NCBI GenBank assembly: GCA_911728455.2
Contig: OU452226.1
Span: forward strand, 26,560,974 to 26,624,973
Length of the DNA: 64,000 bases
Origin: Marthasterias glacialis
Lineage: Eukaryota > Echinodermata > Asteroidea > Forcipulatida > Asteriidae
Reading direction: 5' to 3'
Shown here: in pieces, positions 1 through 13,500 of the stretch
Position numbering within the stretch: position 1 is the first letter of the stretch
Layout: the number at the start of each line of letters is the position of its first letter
Position numbers and translations under genes: made by a program
The notes under the pieces: model-generated
Database searches by the model: none
The model's input: only the letters and a program-made list of their open reading frames with translations
What the model was told of the DNA's origin: nothing

Positions 1-3000
1 GGACATCAGTCAAAACAAAGAGAACTTATAGGATTTCAAGACAGTTTGAATGTTAGTTTGTAACATGGACATCAGTCAAAACAAAGAGAACTTATAGGGT
101 TTCAAGACAGTTTGAATGTTAGTTTGTAACATGGACATCAGTCAAAACAAAGAGAACTTATAGGATTTCAAGACAGTTTGAATGTTAGTTTGTAACATGG
201 ACATCAGTCAAAACAAAGAGAACTTATAGGATTTCAAGACAGTTTGAATGTTAGTTTGTAACATGGACATCAGTCAAAACAAAGAGAACTTATAGGATTT
301 CAAGACAGTTTGAATGTTAGTTTGTAACATGGACATCAGTCAAAACAAAGAGAACTTATAGGGTTTCAAGACAGTTTGAATGTTAGTTTGTAACATGGAC
401 ATCAGTCAAAACAAAGAGAACTTATAGGATTTCAAGACAGTTTGAATGTTAGTTTGTAACATGGACATCAGTCAAAACAAAGAGAACTTATAGGGTTTCA
501 AGACAGTTTGAATGTTAGTTTGTAACATGGACATCAGTCAAAACAAAGAGAACTTATAGGATTTCAAGACAGTTTGAATGTTAGTTTGTAACATGGACAT
601 CAGTCAAAACAAAGAGAACTTATAGGATTTCAAGACAGTTTGAATGTTAGTTTGTAACATGGACATCAGTCAAAACAAAGAGAACTTATAGGATTTCAAG
701 ACAGTTTGAATGTTAGTTTGTAACATGGACATTAGTCAAAACAAAGAGAACTTATAGGGTTTCAAGACAGTTTGAATGTTAGTTTGTAACATGGACATCA
801 GTCAAAACAAAGAGAACTTATAGGATTTCAAGACAGTTTGAATGTTAGTTTGTAACATGGACATCAGTCAAAACAAAGAGAACTTATAGGATTTCAAGAC
901 AGTTTGAATGTTAGTTTGTAACATGGACATCAGTCAAAACAAAGAGAACTTATAGGATTTCAAGACAGTTTGAATGTTAGTTTGTAACATGGACATCAGT
1001 CAAAACAAAGAGAACTTATAGGATTTCAAGACAGTTTGAATGTTAGTTTGTAACATGGACATCAGTCAAAACAAAGAGAACTTATAGGATTTCAAGACAG
1101 TTTGAATGTTAGTTTGTAACATGGACATCAGTCAAAACAAAGAGAACTTATAGGGTTTCAAGACAGTTTGAATGTTAGTTTGTAACATGGACATCAGTCA
1201 AAACAAAGAGAACTTATAGGATTTCAAGACAGTTTGAATGTTAGTTTGTAACATGGACATCAGTCAAAACAAAGAGAACTTATAGGATTTCAAGACAGTT
1301 TGAATGTTAGTTTGTAACATGGACATCAGTCAAAACAAAGAGAACTTATAGGATTTCAAGACAGTTTGAATGTTAGTTTGTAACATGGACATCAGTCAAA
1401 ACAAAGAGAACTTATAGGGTTTCAAGACAGTTTGAATGTTAGTTTGTAACATGGACATCAGTCAAAACAAAGAGAACTTATAGGGTTTCAAGACAGTTTG
1501 AATGTTAGTTTGTAACATGGACATCAGTCAAAACAAAGAGAACTTATAGGGTTTCAAGACAGTTTGAATGTTAGTTTGTAACATGGACATCAGTCAAAAC
1601 AAAGAGAACTTATAGGATTTCAAGACAGTTTGAATGTTAGTTTGTAACATGGACATCAGTCAAAACAAAGAGAACTTATAGGGTTTCAAGACAGTTTGAA
1701 TGTTAGTTTGTAACATGGACATCAGTCAAAACAAAGAGAACTTATAGGATTTCAAGACAGTTTGAATGTTAGTTTGTAACATGGACATCAGTCAAAACAA
1801 AGAGAACTTATAGGATTTCAAGACAGTTTGAATGTTAGTTTGTAACATGGACATCAGTCAAAACAAAGAGAACTTATAGGGTTTCAAGACAGTTTGAATG
1901 TTAGTTTGTAACATGGACATCAGTCAAAACAAAGAGAACTTATAGGATTTCAAGACAGTTTGAATGTTAGTTTGTAACATGGACATCAGTCAAAACAAAG
2001 AGAACTTATAGGATTTCAAGACAGTTTGAATGTTAGTTTGTAACATGGACATCAGTCAAAACAAAGAGAACTTATAGGATTTCAAGACAGTTTGAATGTT
2101 AGTTTGTAACATGGACATCAGTCAAAACAAAGAGAACTTATAGGATTTCAAGACAGTTTGAATGTTAGTTTGTAACATGGACATCAGTCAAAACAAAGAG
2201 AACTTATAGGATTTCAAGACAGTTTGAATGTTAGTTTGTAACATGGACATCAGTCAAAACAAAGAGAACTTATAGGATTTCAAGACAGTTTGAATGTTAG
2301 TTTGTAACATGGACATCAGTCAAAACAAAGAGAACTTATAGGATTTCAAGACAGTTTGAATGTTAGTTTGTAACATGGACATCAGTCAAAACAAAGAGAA
2401 CTTATAGGATTTCAAGACAGTTTGAATGTTAGTTTGTAACATGGACATCAGTCAAAACAAAGAGAACTTATAGGATTTCAAGACAGTTTGAATGTTAGTT
2501 TGTAACATGGACATCAGTCAAAACAAAGAGAACTTATAGGGTTTCAAGACAGTTTGAATGTTAGTTTGTAACATGGACATCAGTCAAAACAAAGAGAACT
2601 TATAGGATTTCAAGACAGTTTGAATGTTAGTTTGTAACATGGACATCAGTCAAAACAAAGAGAACTTATAGGATTTCAAGACAGTTTGAATGTTAGTTTG
2701 TAACATGGACATCAGTCAAAACAAAGAGAACTTATAGGATTTCAAGACAGTTTGAATGTTAGTTTGTAACATGGACATCAGTCAAAACAAAGAGAACTTA
2801 TAGGGTTTCAAGACAGTTTGAATGTTAGTTTGTAACATGGACATCAGTCAAAACAAAGAGAACTTATAGGGTTTCAAGACAGTTTGAATGTTAGTTTGTA
2901 ACATGGACATCAGTCAAAACAAAGAGAACTTATAGGATTTCAAGACAGTTTGAATGTTAGTTTGTAACATGGACATCAGTCAAAACAAAGAGAACTTATA

Positions 3001-3168
3001 GGATTTCAAGACAGTTTGAATGTTAGTTTGTAACATGGACATCAGTCAAAACAAAGAGAACTTATAGGGTTTCAAGACAGTTTGAATGTTAGTTTGTAAC
3101 ATGGACATCAGTCAAAACAAAGAGAACTTATAGGATTTCAAGACAGTTTGAATGTTAGTTTGTAACAT
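1..3168. repeat. 66-bp satellite array, 48 units, cut by the left window edge
   Basis: Forty-eight head-to-tail units of exactly 66 bp, starting GGACATCAGTC and ending GTTTGTAACAT. No length variation was seen. The only common difference is A or G at unit position 33 (GGATTTC or GGGTTTC): 14 units carry G and 34 carry A. Unit 12 also has T instead of C at position 7 (base 733). Every unit has an in-frame TAA or TAG in the frames I read, so the array is not coding. It lies in intron 3 of the minus-strand Slingshot gene. Such uniformity points to recent amplification or strong homogenisation; assembly duplication is the other explanation. Confidence 0.98.
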
Positions 3169-3224
3169 GGACAGACGCGTAGACCTATATTATGACAAAA
3201 CATCTGTCCATGTTACAAACCTAA
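3155..3224. repeat. Inverted repeat at the satellite boundary
   Basis: The last satellite bases (3155-3175, containing TTTGTAACATGGACAGA) are followed 27 bases later by their inverse (3203-3224, TCTGTCCATGTTACAAA). This gives a stem of about 20 bp. A shorter inverted copy, TCCATGTTACAAAC, lies at 3382-3395. The array therefore ends in inverted fragments of its own unit. Confidence 0.85.
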
Positions 3225-4319
3225 TATCTTTATGATATTCCTCTTTAGTTGTCTCGGTTTTGCCTGGGGACATTCCTAACACTTCACAGGGTCTGCATTG
3301 TACAGGGACAACACTTTTGTGAAACGGTTTATATTATTACCATATTTTCTACATTTGTGTATGAAATGTCCGTCGAACATCTCCATGTTACAAACATAAT
3401 TATCTTAAAGATGATCCCCAGTTATGACTAAATAAAGGGGAAATTGTCCTGTTCTTTGAAGCACAGTCTTCAAATGATTTGGAATGTGCATAGAAAACCA
3501 AGAAAAGAACCTCTTTTATAATTTTACCTCCCATTTTTATAAAAAGGAAAAAAAACATGGCCCCATTAGGGTGGACAGACCCATTTACCAATCACCTAAA
3601 GAGGACTATGTTATAAAATGCCACAGGAAAATTGTAAACATAAGTATTCTTTAAATGTCTCACTTTTATTCAAATGAGAAAATCAATTCACCCTTGATGA
3701 GTTCCTACAGCTCATCTCTCAGCAAATAAAAGGCTTATCACATCAAGCCCGACCAATTCCAAAACAGATTAGCATTATGGCTACAGTCACAACATCGCCC
3801 ACGCCACACATGTTTCTACAACCCATCCAATCCAATTCTTCAACAAGAATAATCTTGTGTCATGCCTCAAAGAAGAAAGGAAAATGTCATGAACTAAGAC
3901 TGAAGAAGGCCCTTTTCCTGGCCAGGTAAGGAAGTACTTTTAGTCTTGACTGATGGGTATTATAAGAACTTTGAACTCGTTATGTTTGTATACACAGTGA
4001 GTTTAAAGCCACACAACGTCATGGCCTAATTCTTAACTGACCTGGATAACGTGATCAGTAGTTTATTAGATTGGTACAAGTTGATTTGATTTAATCGTCT
4101 TGGAGAGAGGTCAAGACTTTGCCTGAGCATGTAATAAGTGCAATGTTAAATTCTTCATTAAAGTCTTCCTTCATCTGCTGTATTTTTTAAAAATAAGTTT
4201 CTCAAATACAATATATTTAGCAATTTGTTATAACGGCAATTTAGAATGTTGCTTATTAACTTTGCTAAATACATAACTTTTTTCATGAAAGAGCAATTTT
4301 TGAAATCATATATGCAGAG

Positions 4320-4590
4320 GTGAGACTCATTGCTACAAAAAGGACTGAAACTAAGATCCAGGTTTTAGGAAGTATGTTGAAATGATGGGATTTCTTATTT
4401 TGGTAGCCCCTTGAGTTATAGGTTACAAGAAGCTTCCAGGAACAGTAACCTCAGTGCTAGAGACATAGATCAGAGAAAAGGATTTCTTTATAACTGAAGA
4501 AAATAACAGATATATTTTTCACCAGGCAGATATGAAAAGGTCTGAATTCAGATAAAAGTCTGAAACATCTCATTCTTGTATTAGTGTCCA
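4320..4590 (+). repeat. Dispersed repeat, copy 1 of 2 (second at 13845-14040)
   Basis: Shares an ordered series of blocks with 13845-14040: the GGAGGTATGTTGAA-like start, the stretch around CCTTGAGTTA, the CAGTAACCTCAGTGCTAGAGA block, and a TCTGAATTCA...TCTGAAAC end. Same orientation and no open frame. The element type is unknown. Confidence 0.65.
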
Positions 4591-5199
4591 GCATCAGAGA
4601 CCCTAATTAATACCATTTTTGAAAATATTAAGGATGATAACATTCATTTGAGAGCTTCCAAAACATCAGTTTGTCAAAAAAGAAAAGAAAGAGAAAAGTT
4701 CCAGGCACAGCTAAACTTTGTACTGTGTTCTTCAATTTTCAATGGCAAAGCTGAAAACCAAAAACAAGGGCATCAGAAAATAAAAATTTGCAAGCCTGCT
4801 AATTTCTTATGTACATGTTGACTGGAATGTGAGCATCAGAGCATCAGAGCATCAGACGTTCATTTCCATTGAACAACAAACAGTATATTTAAGGTGATCA
4901 TGCCAATGTTTTACAATGAAGCATAAAACTCAGTTGTTGTACAATGTATGCACATTTGCATGGCAGTAAACTATACTTCAACTTGCACCAGTTCACATCA
5001 CAGTCTAATTTCATGGCTCTCCTTACCACAGAATTCAACGCTTACGGCGCCCTGTGAAGCATATATGCAATTTTTTGGGCTATAAACGAAGAATTTTGCA
5101 ATAAGCACCAGCAAGAAATTGGGCCCAGGACTTTTGTATTCCTCTGAAATGAAATCTAGGTTTTAACGATGGTAAGTCAAATTTTGGCCGATTTGACCT

Positions 5200-5460
5200 G
5201 AAAATTAAGAATGAAACTTGAATTAGCAAATTTTATAGATTCAAGAAAGTTGTAAGCTTTCATTTAAGCCATCCCGACATTATCTCATGTCCATCAGCCA
5301 TGTACACTGTACAAACAATTTTGTGCGTTGTCTGTGGCATTATGTGTAGGCTTTTGTATGTTTTATGTTTTGAAACAGCATCATCAGCAATTTCAGAGAA
5401 AAATTTCCCAATTGTTTTTTCTGTTGGTAAATCGGGCCATGGAACATAAAGGTCATTCAT
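5200..5460 (+). repeat. Dispersed repeat, copy 1 of 2 (second at 52540-52880)
   Basis: Begins with a TTTTGGCCGATTTGACCT-like block followed by ATAGATTCAAGAAAGTT, then TCATGTCCATCAGCCATGTAC, GTGGCAT and GTTTTGAAACAGCATCATC. The same blocks occur in order at 52520-52880. A minus-strand open frame of 66 codons covers it, but the second copy does not conserve that frame. Confidence 0.65.
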
Positions 5461-5639
5461 ACTTAATGAAATGTAAGAACAATGGCATTTGTTTTATTTA
5501 CTATTAAAGCAGTGCGAGGGCGTTGTAATGACACTCAGTTTCCTGGACTAACTCTATCCTCCATGATCTTTACACCAAAACATACTGTTCAACAAACACT
5601 TTGCCTTTCAGTACTTTTGTCAACATAAAAGAACATGAA

Positions 5640-5830
5640 TGCCGCGTTCTTCCCAGATTGTTAAATACTGTTGGTGATTCTGGACCCAAATTTTGAAAAC
5701 ATGGCTGAAACACACTGAATATGAAACCAGGTCCACAGAACAATTTTATTTTATGTTTATGATTGGTTTGAACAGCTCTACTGTGCAACCTGGAGCATTT
5801 GTTTTAAAAATTTGATCCTAAAATCTAAAA
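5640..5830 (+). repeat. Dispersed repeat with CTACTGTGCAATCTGGGGCA end, copy 1 of 3
   Basis: Matches 26870-27075 in the same orientation and 19795-19955 in the opposite one. The best conserved part is the 3' block CTCTACTGTGCAACCTGGAG. No terminal repeats or coding frame were identified. Confidence 0.6.
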
Positions 5831-6141
5831 TAAAACCCCCAAAACAAACAAACAACAAACCCAAAATGCTGGCTTGTGCATAGGGAGAACCCTGGAAGGA
5901 CAGCTTGTAAATGTTCTGTCCTATGCTGTTGGTACAGGTCTTTTAAAACGATAGGTCACCTTTGCTTAACACAGCCACAATCATGTGTACATACTTTCTT
6001 TGTGTCCATGTTATGATCAAGAGTTTGAAAGCACTGATGTAGCAGTTAAATCTCAACTTTATTTTTCAATCAATTATTCCGCGCTGTGTCAATGAAGAAT
6101 AAAGTACTTGAATTTGATGGACACATTATCTGCCAAGAGTG

Positions 6142-6474
6142 AAGGTCTTTTCACACTATCAAGCTCTGATTCCTGCCAAAAGCTACACGGTTCCAATCCA
6201 TGTTGACTTCATAAAAATTTAAACACAGTTCAAATGTGTTCTGCTTTCACTAAGCCCAACGCGCAATCAGCTTTTTTGGCTACATGTAATTCTCTACATG
6301 GGTTAAAATCCCTCAACCCACCTTCCGAGCAGGATTGGTTTTGATACGATCGAGCCCTATACACAGGTCAACACTAGATTGAAATGTACATGTACTGTGA
6401 AAAGGTCAGTCAAACTCACACAGGTCGGACCTGTGTCTGACCCGGAAAATTTTCAGAGTGTGAAAAGGCCTTTA
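6142..6474. mobile_element. MITE-like element with AAGGTCTTTTCACACT termini
   Basis: The left end reads AAGGTCTTTTCACACTAT. The inverse of the right end reads AAAGGCCTTTTCACACTCT, giving imperfect terminal inverted repeats of about 16 bp around 330 bp of non-coding DNA. No target duplication could be fixed with confidence. It is probably a non-autonomous DNA transposon of unassigned superfamily. Confidence 0.65.
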
Positions 6475-7194
6475 CTGTTTTCAATATTTATTTGATGTTC
6501 ATTTGGTGTCTTTGTAACAAAAAGTCTACCCATGACTGTGGCTGTGCATGTATAAAAGCCTCATAAAATCAATGATGTTAAAATTAATTACATTCCCCAT
6601 TATGCATATTTTTGTTGCTATATTTTGAACTATTAAAGCATACACAGTAATCATGTGTGCACACACCTATGCATAATACAACATGTATAACAGGCTCAAT
6701 GTATGTTGTGCCAAATCAATAATGTTGTGTTGTGTGGAGTAATTTATCAATAACAATAATTTATCATGATGAACTGCATCCACCGTACATGTACTGGCTA
6801 GATTAGGTGTGGTTGTTCCATATAATAGCCTAATAATTAACGTAGGATTAAAGTCCGCACAAAACAAAAATTCACAACAAACTCAGAGAACTAATCTCCT
6901 TGAAATTCCAAGGTGACTTCATAACCAAAATATTGCTAGGTGATTGCCAAATATTTACTCACTGAAACTAATACCTCTGGTGGATAATTATGTCCCAAGG
7001 GGCTTAATTAGTTCTTGAGGGTTATAGGTCTATGGTTTGGGGTCATTATGGCAGTAAAATCCTGGGACACTACAGGATTAATAGATTCCATCAGAGGAAA
7101 GGGTCATGGAGACCTTCAAGTTTCTGTTTTTGGTAACTTGTGTTTTTTTACAAAGATGTTTCAATTTGAGAGTTGTGATTTGAGGTCATTGTTA

Positions 7195-7396
7195 CAGGTT
7201 GAGATCAATGAAAATGGTATGTGTTATCAATATGATCCAAGTGATGAGTGTGATCAAAACATGTGTGACCAATATGATCAGAGTGACTAGTGTGATCAAT
7301 GTGATCAATATGATCAGAGTGACTAGTGTGATCAATGTGATCAATATGATCAATGTGATCAATATGATCAGAGTGACTAGAGTGATCAATGTGTGA
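7195..7396. repeat. TGATCA-rich minisatellite beside Slingshot exon 3
   Basis: Tandem, partly nested copies of ATGATCAGAGTGACTAGTGTGATCAATG. The basic step is a 9-bp TGATCAAT(A/G), with a higher-order unit of about 36 bp. The reiteration opens long Met/Ile/Val/Thr-rich frames on both strands, which are artefacts of the repeat. The array ends about 80 bp from the exon 3 donor of Slingshot. Confidence 0.85.
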
Positions 7397-7476
7397 TCAC
7401 AATTCTAAATTCAATGTCAAGCGCTTTGCTCTTATTACGGGTTCTATTATAAATACCCCATTATTATGGAACTTAC

Positions 7477-7556
7477 TTGGGTTTTTCTTGATGGGTCTTG
7501 ACTCATTGCTTCGAGGAAGTACAAGGGCAGCTCCCTTGACCGCAAAGAAACTCTCA
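7477..7556 (-). CDS. SSH: Slingshot phosphatase, coding exon 3
   Basis: On the minus strand the exon lies between an acceptor ending CTGCAG and a donor GTAAGT. It completes the Cys codon split by exon 2, then reads ESFFAVKGAALVLP and on to PIKKNP. This is the start of the conserved N-terminal SSH domain; vertebrate SSH1/SSH2 have SESFFMVKGAALFL or a close variant here. This is the strongest evidence that the gene is Slingshot. Slingshot enzymes are dual-specificity phosphatases that dephosphorylate and reactivate cofilin, promoting actin turnover. The exon is 80 nt and leaves one base for the next exon. That exon, and the catalytic HCxxGxxRS region, are not in the window and must lie left of position 1. 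Confidence 0.85.
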
Positions 7557-10500
7557 CTGCAGAAAAATAAACACAAATCCAAAAGAAATGCTAACAATAT
7601 TTGTGACGCTAATCACCAGTACAGACAAACACACTACAAAGATGACAAATTTTAAGGAACTAGATAAATTGAATGAAATAAGACAATAATAGACCGATTG
7701 CGCGACCCACGTCATGTGACCTATTGTTGGTAATAAATGTAAATAAACACGACGTCCTCCATAGGAAAGTGGGGTACCGTACATGATGATTGTTGCATTT
7801 CTTTATTCGATCAAGGCTTTTCTTTCTCGAAATCTGTGAAAAATATTCCAGAGTTTGTACCAGAGACCTGCGAGTGGCTGAATAAATCCAGTAGGGACAG
7901 TTCCAGCAGGTCTTGGAAATTGTACAAGTAACGTATAAATGTGCATGATGTGTACTAGTGCACCGCGATCACACCCTTTTCAACACAGGAATTTCAAAGT
8001 TTCGAAGCTGAATCATCCAAAGAAATTGCTTTCCAAAACTGTGTGATTCCTTTGCCTATTTGAAATTTCGCAAGGCTAAGTATAAATGCTCACTTTTCCA
8101 ACGTTCTTTACCCTTTTTTGTTTACAGTGATTTAGGCATACATTACAAACAAAATAACAGGCGGGTGGCTACATAGTCACGTCCGACGCCAGTCGTGAAT
8201 AACTCAAAATAAACCTCTTTGGTAGTAGAATACTGGTAGTTTATGAAACAGTAATGTGATATCAATGTCGCAACATACAATTTTAATAAAATGGCTTAGT
8301 AACTGTGTTATTATTACCAAAAGCCGACTTTGGTGTGACTCTGTCGGTCACAGCATGTATTTGCACGTAGTTTGCCATCAGCTCAGATGACATAATACCC
8401 ACAATACGTCACATGATGACATGTAAACATTGGACGCGCAATCAGTCCATTGAGAATGTTTGGATAGAAAAAAATGAAGCTACACATGTAAGTTTACTGT
8501 ACATGTAGGCCTACATGTAGACGAGACATGGTAATAGAATGGGATAATAGAATAATAGAAATCTTAATACTGTAAAGAAAAGGTGGGCAGGGGTAGGTAC
8601 ATGTACATGTAAATGAGAAACAAAGACAACCTACATGTATCAAGCTGGCCAAGATTAAGAAAAGTGTATTTAAACACTGTGACACGAAATCCTGTACACA
8701 CATGGACGCTTCCATCAGTCCCATGCAAAAAGGAGCACTGTTCCCAAAATTTTGCCAACCAAAATGTAAACTGTGCGTACGCGCGATGTCCAATTTACAT
8801 TTCATGGGAAAGGTCCATTAAGACGATGCATACTGTAAGAATTCATCACAGCCATTTGCACAATAAAAGCAGCTACATGTACATAGTTAATAACCACAAG
8901 GAAAAAATTGACACTTGATTTTTATTGGGTACCCCAAACAATAATTTAATACAGTCAAGTCAGATCTCCAGATACCTATGTGCAGTTTTATGCAAAGAAA
9001 TTACAGATGGTAAATTCACGGTAAGATTGAGAATCTTATTTCGTCTGTCACCCATGGTACTGACCCCTTATTCATCGCAATCCTCAGCTATAAGCCAATA
9101 CTTTCATAATTACTTTGCAGAGTTTACAAATTGCATTAAAGCTACATGTACATGTAATTATACTTGTATGAGCTCATTTTAAAGTACATGTAATGGCTAA
9201 ACTTGAAATACCCCCCTCCTCCCCAATGTGTTTAACTCTTTCCTTACCATGTAATAGGCGACTTTTGTCGCCCAACCTAACACACAAAAAAGCACTCAAG
9301 CCTGAGCACAAAAGACTGTTTATTATAAAGCTATAATTTTTCCCATGTTCGCCCTCCATACCCAAGCTTTCCAATGATGGTAAAGTATAATAAAGTTGCT
9401 ATTATTCAATAAGTCTGACATTTTTTTATGTTGTATAACAATACATGTATCTTCAAGATGAAAATAGTGTATATAAAATTTGCCTTTGAACACAAGCTTT
9501 TTGTTGGGTAAGAATGCGTGCTTCACGCTTGAGTGGTCAAAAACATGGTCATCAGCAGTTGATAATGTCAAAACAATTTGGTAACGAGAGGGTCAATGAA
9601 CATCCAACTACATTACATGTACACGTACCTGAATCCTTCAGTATGAACCAATAAACAGGGGCCGATTTCACAAAGAGCGACATGTACGACTGATCTCAAC
9701 TGTGTATCAATCTTCATTACTAAGCAAAGTGTGATGTCACAATACATGTTATTATGGTGATATTGACAACCCATCTTAAGATGAATCTCAGTGCTTTGAG
9801 AAATGGGCCCTAGGAGTTTTTTTTTAAATCTGCACTGCGTCAATCCTTCAAGATCAACCAAGAGCCATTTTAACTGCTGTTTAACAATAACAATAATGTT
9901 CTTGGTAATTTTATTAAATTTAATAAAGATTTTAATAGTAATAAATTTTATAGCATGTTTGAACAAAAATAAATTTTGGAGGAGAGGGAGTCCTGCACAC
10001 AGGATGGGCAAAACCTCCATCTGTGTCCTTCAAAATCAATTAAATAAAATGGGTTTTGTAGGATCTCTACTGCCTCCAAATTAGATGAAAGTTAAATGTG
10101 CGTAATCCCTTCAAAATGACTTTGATCTGGGTCCCATTTCATAAACCTGTAAAACTTGTTTGCTAAGCAAAATAATTAGCAGGGCACCAGCTGTGTCAAT
10201 GTGAACTCTATGACATTTTGGCTGGTAATCTTTTTCCATGCTTAACAAAATTCTGTGCTTAACAGCTTATGATACTGAGTCCTATACATGCTGCTGAACA
10301 TGAACTTATAAATTTACAATCTCGTTAATTACTTTCAACATCATTGACAGTCATATAACTCATTACCACACATCCAACGAAAAACATTTAACACCACACC
10401 GTTACATTTCTCAGACATGGAAGTATAACAAATTGGCACGCAAGGAAGCTAGTTTCCCACAGTATCAACACTTCCTGGGAAAAGATAAACCCAAGTACGG

Positions 10501-13500
10501 AGGGGGTCATGTGCAGGTCAGAGGAATCCGCTGGGAATGTAATGTACATGTACATGATGTAGATGTTGTGTATTTAAATGGCTTGGTCCAATGGGACCCA
10601 TCTGTATATGAAACTCGTCAGGGAAATGAGAATACATGTCATGTATGTTGTTATCACTCTATAATTATATTCTAGACAATAGACTTTGGAAGGTTATAGA
10701 AAGATAAATGTGGTGAAACCAAGGCTGTTGGAGAAGTAACCAGGCTGGTCTCATTTGGAGTTAATAATTATCTGCAGTATGGTTGATATGGTATGAAGGG
10801 AACCAAACAAAGATGGCGTGAGGATTGCTCAATCACTGCTTCATGTACATGTCAAAATTATATCACACTGGTTAGAATTAATTTCCTTGTGTGGATCCAA
10901 TTTCCAATCCATTATTCAAAAAACCCAAAAAACATTCAAGATAAATATCTGTAATTTAAACTGTTTTCTGTCATACTTGTACAAGCTTGAAAATGAAACT
11001 GTAAATATGAATGAAAACTACACAGTCAATATTTAAGTGGAATATTAATCATCAGTGTGATTTTTTATTATTTTTTTGATGCAAGTATGCCCCAGACTTG
11101 TCCAACAGCAACACAAAATGCACTGTACACAGTATGAGGCCACAAAAGTTACACAAATTAACAACACTGTACATGAATGTTAAATGTCAAATATGTTTGC
11201 TTTCACAAATGTGCTAATGGACATACATGTACTATACATCATACCAGCATACCAGCATCATACTGTACATTTTGGGGTTCAAATTTGGGAAGAAAATCCA
11301 CAAGACTGCAGGGCTTGTAGCTCAATTTCACCAAACTCTTCCTAACTTAGGAATCATCCTAACTTAAGATACATAGTGATTTGTATTCTGACATCACACT
11401 TTAATTAGCAATTAAAATCGATTCATACATTTACTCATCTTAAGACTGATCTTAGCGCTTTGTGAAATCGACTGCAGAATAAAATGATGAAAACTATCAA
11501 CACAGTTGAACATATAAACTGTTTTTATTAGAACAAGCACTAAGAAAAAATGTTCATGTATCTCAATTGTCCAATGAGTACATGTACATGTAAGTATACT
11601 TCGATACTTCCCAGAATTGAAAGATATTTATCAGACTCAAAGTCAAAGTCAACATTCCAGTAGCATTAAAAAAAAACTAAGCATATTACACAGTGAGGTA
11701 CTGTATTATTATTCGATTGAAAAACACAAAAACCGCTGGACTCGTCCGGTTGTTAGTCCAGTGCAAAATTTCAGCCCTGATCATGTAGGAATTTAACCAA
11801 ACCCTGAACCTAAGTCTATGTGATGGACTTTAATTGTTAATTATATCAATCTGAATCTTCAGTAATAAACAAAACCATTAGCCATCCTATCCACACGTCA
11901 TCCCATTGTACAAGATTATTTAACATTGATTAAAACAGGAAACAGGAACTAACAAAGGTCTCGTTTAGACCCAAGGGGAAACTGCAATGATTATCATCTG
12001 TTACTAGATGAAAGGTCAAGTAAGGTCAAGTAAGGTCAAGTGAGGTCAAATTTGATGAGACACTTCACATTTTTTTTCGGTTGATCAACAGAATGGTCAA
12101 TGCAATGAAAAAAAGGAACATTGATTTTCACTACGATACAAATGAGTGCATTAAAACTATGAATTGCATGGCACTACATTGTGTACTTGGTTGGAACATC
12201 AAGGCAAACTATGATAACTTTTGATTAGTTTCAAAAGTACTCATAAAGTACTAGAAAGAGTCATAATCATAAACAATGAAACTCAACCCAAAACTAAAGT
12301 ATTTTGTAGTTGTGAGAGCACTGTACTAATTTGTACTCTGGAGTGGCCTGATTTAGCTGTTTTGTTCATCCACACCTTTTAAACACCTCACACAGGAATA
12401 GCTTGTGGTGTCTTCCCTGCTGCCCACCTGTGTGGATCCTGGTTGGAATCCAACATCACACCGAAGCTTTGCACATGGATTAGATTTTAAGTCCCTACCT
12501 GATTGTGTGGGTGTCCCCAAGAAGGGGTTTTCCTCCCAAATCTAAAACTTAATTTTCTTCATCATCTTCACTTCAAAGTATTACAGTGCAGTATGTAAAT
12601 TTCACTCTTTTCTGCAACAATCAATACCTCAGTGCTTTCCGAGTCTAAAGAAAAACAATCCAAAGGCTACTTGAGAGAAACTGGAACCCACAACCATCCA
12701 CTCTCAAGACAAAGAGTCCAACAAGATACATTTACACTGGGATACATATGTAAGCCTGCATGTGCTCAGACATACAGTCTACTGTAGGGAAGTGAAGTTC
12801 AAACATTAGACCTACATTTCTCTGTAGACAAAATTACATGTAAATGACAGATGAGTAAAATCATGGTACTTGCATGTACGGTGTACTTACCATAACTTCA
12901 CCACCATCTTGAAGGGATTGATAACAACCTTGTAAATTCCACGTACAATTTATCCTCCATTTATGTTTACAAGTATTTAGATGAATTGAAAAACTGGTAC
13001 ATTTACTAAGGAACATAAACACCTGACACCCACACAAGCTCTGCTATGATTATGTAATCTCCATAACATTTTCAAGGCTTGCTTTACCATGGTTTTACAG
13101 ACAACTGTACTTTTTGGGTGAATCTAGGTGAACAGTGAACAGTACACGCCAACTACATGAGTATGTACTGTACTTGGCACAAACACAACCAACCACCCTG
13201 CTCATTAACACAGGATGCCCTTAATTGAACAGGGTAAAAAATATGGCCACGTGTTATTGTCACCAAACCCACTAGGTGAAAGGGGGGGGGGGGGGGGAAG
13301 AGGATTCAGGACATGGATTCTGTATAGGAAGTTGGTTCTTACTGAGTGGAAACTCATGGTATGATTAATAACAATGGGTTGAGATGGGCCGCAGTTTGAA
13401 CGGCACGCTTTACAGGTTTCAGGGTTTTTGTGAGCAGCAAAGAATGGAATGTGTTTTGTTGGTTTATGGGTGTGCTTCAAATACCAGTGAGTGGACAAGT

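Larger units (their letters stand above)
3225..7190. other. Slingshot intron 3, non-coding with dispersed repeats
   Basis: No exon of either recognised gene was found here. The stretch holds repeat-family members at 4320-4590, 5200-5460 and 5640-5830, a 9-bp GAGCATCA triplication near 4835-4860 and a MITE at 6142-6474. The open frame at 3670-3926 ends in a donor-like GTAAGG but resembles no family I know. Confidence 0.6.

Noticed and set aside
1..3168. CRISPR-like array of direct repeats
   Set aside because: Units are head to tail with no unique spacers, and the rest of the window is clearly eukaryotic.
3670..3926. Open frame of about 85 codons ending in a GTAAGG donor
   Set aside because: No recognisable protein, no convincing acceptor, and length within what chance allows over 64 kb in six frames.
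5260..5460. Minus-strand 66-codon ORF as a gene
   Set aside because: It lies in a repeat also present at 52520-52880, where the frame is not kept.
7192..7396. Met/Ile/Val/Thr-rich frames on both strands
   Set aside because: They are produced by the TGATCA minisatellite; no gene signal.
12891..12928. Possible minus-strand Slingshot exon (acceptor TTACAAG, donor GTAAGT)
   Set aside because: Joined after Slingshot exon 2 it gives an in-frame TGA, and exon 2 already joins exon 3 in frame with matching homology.
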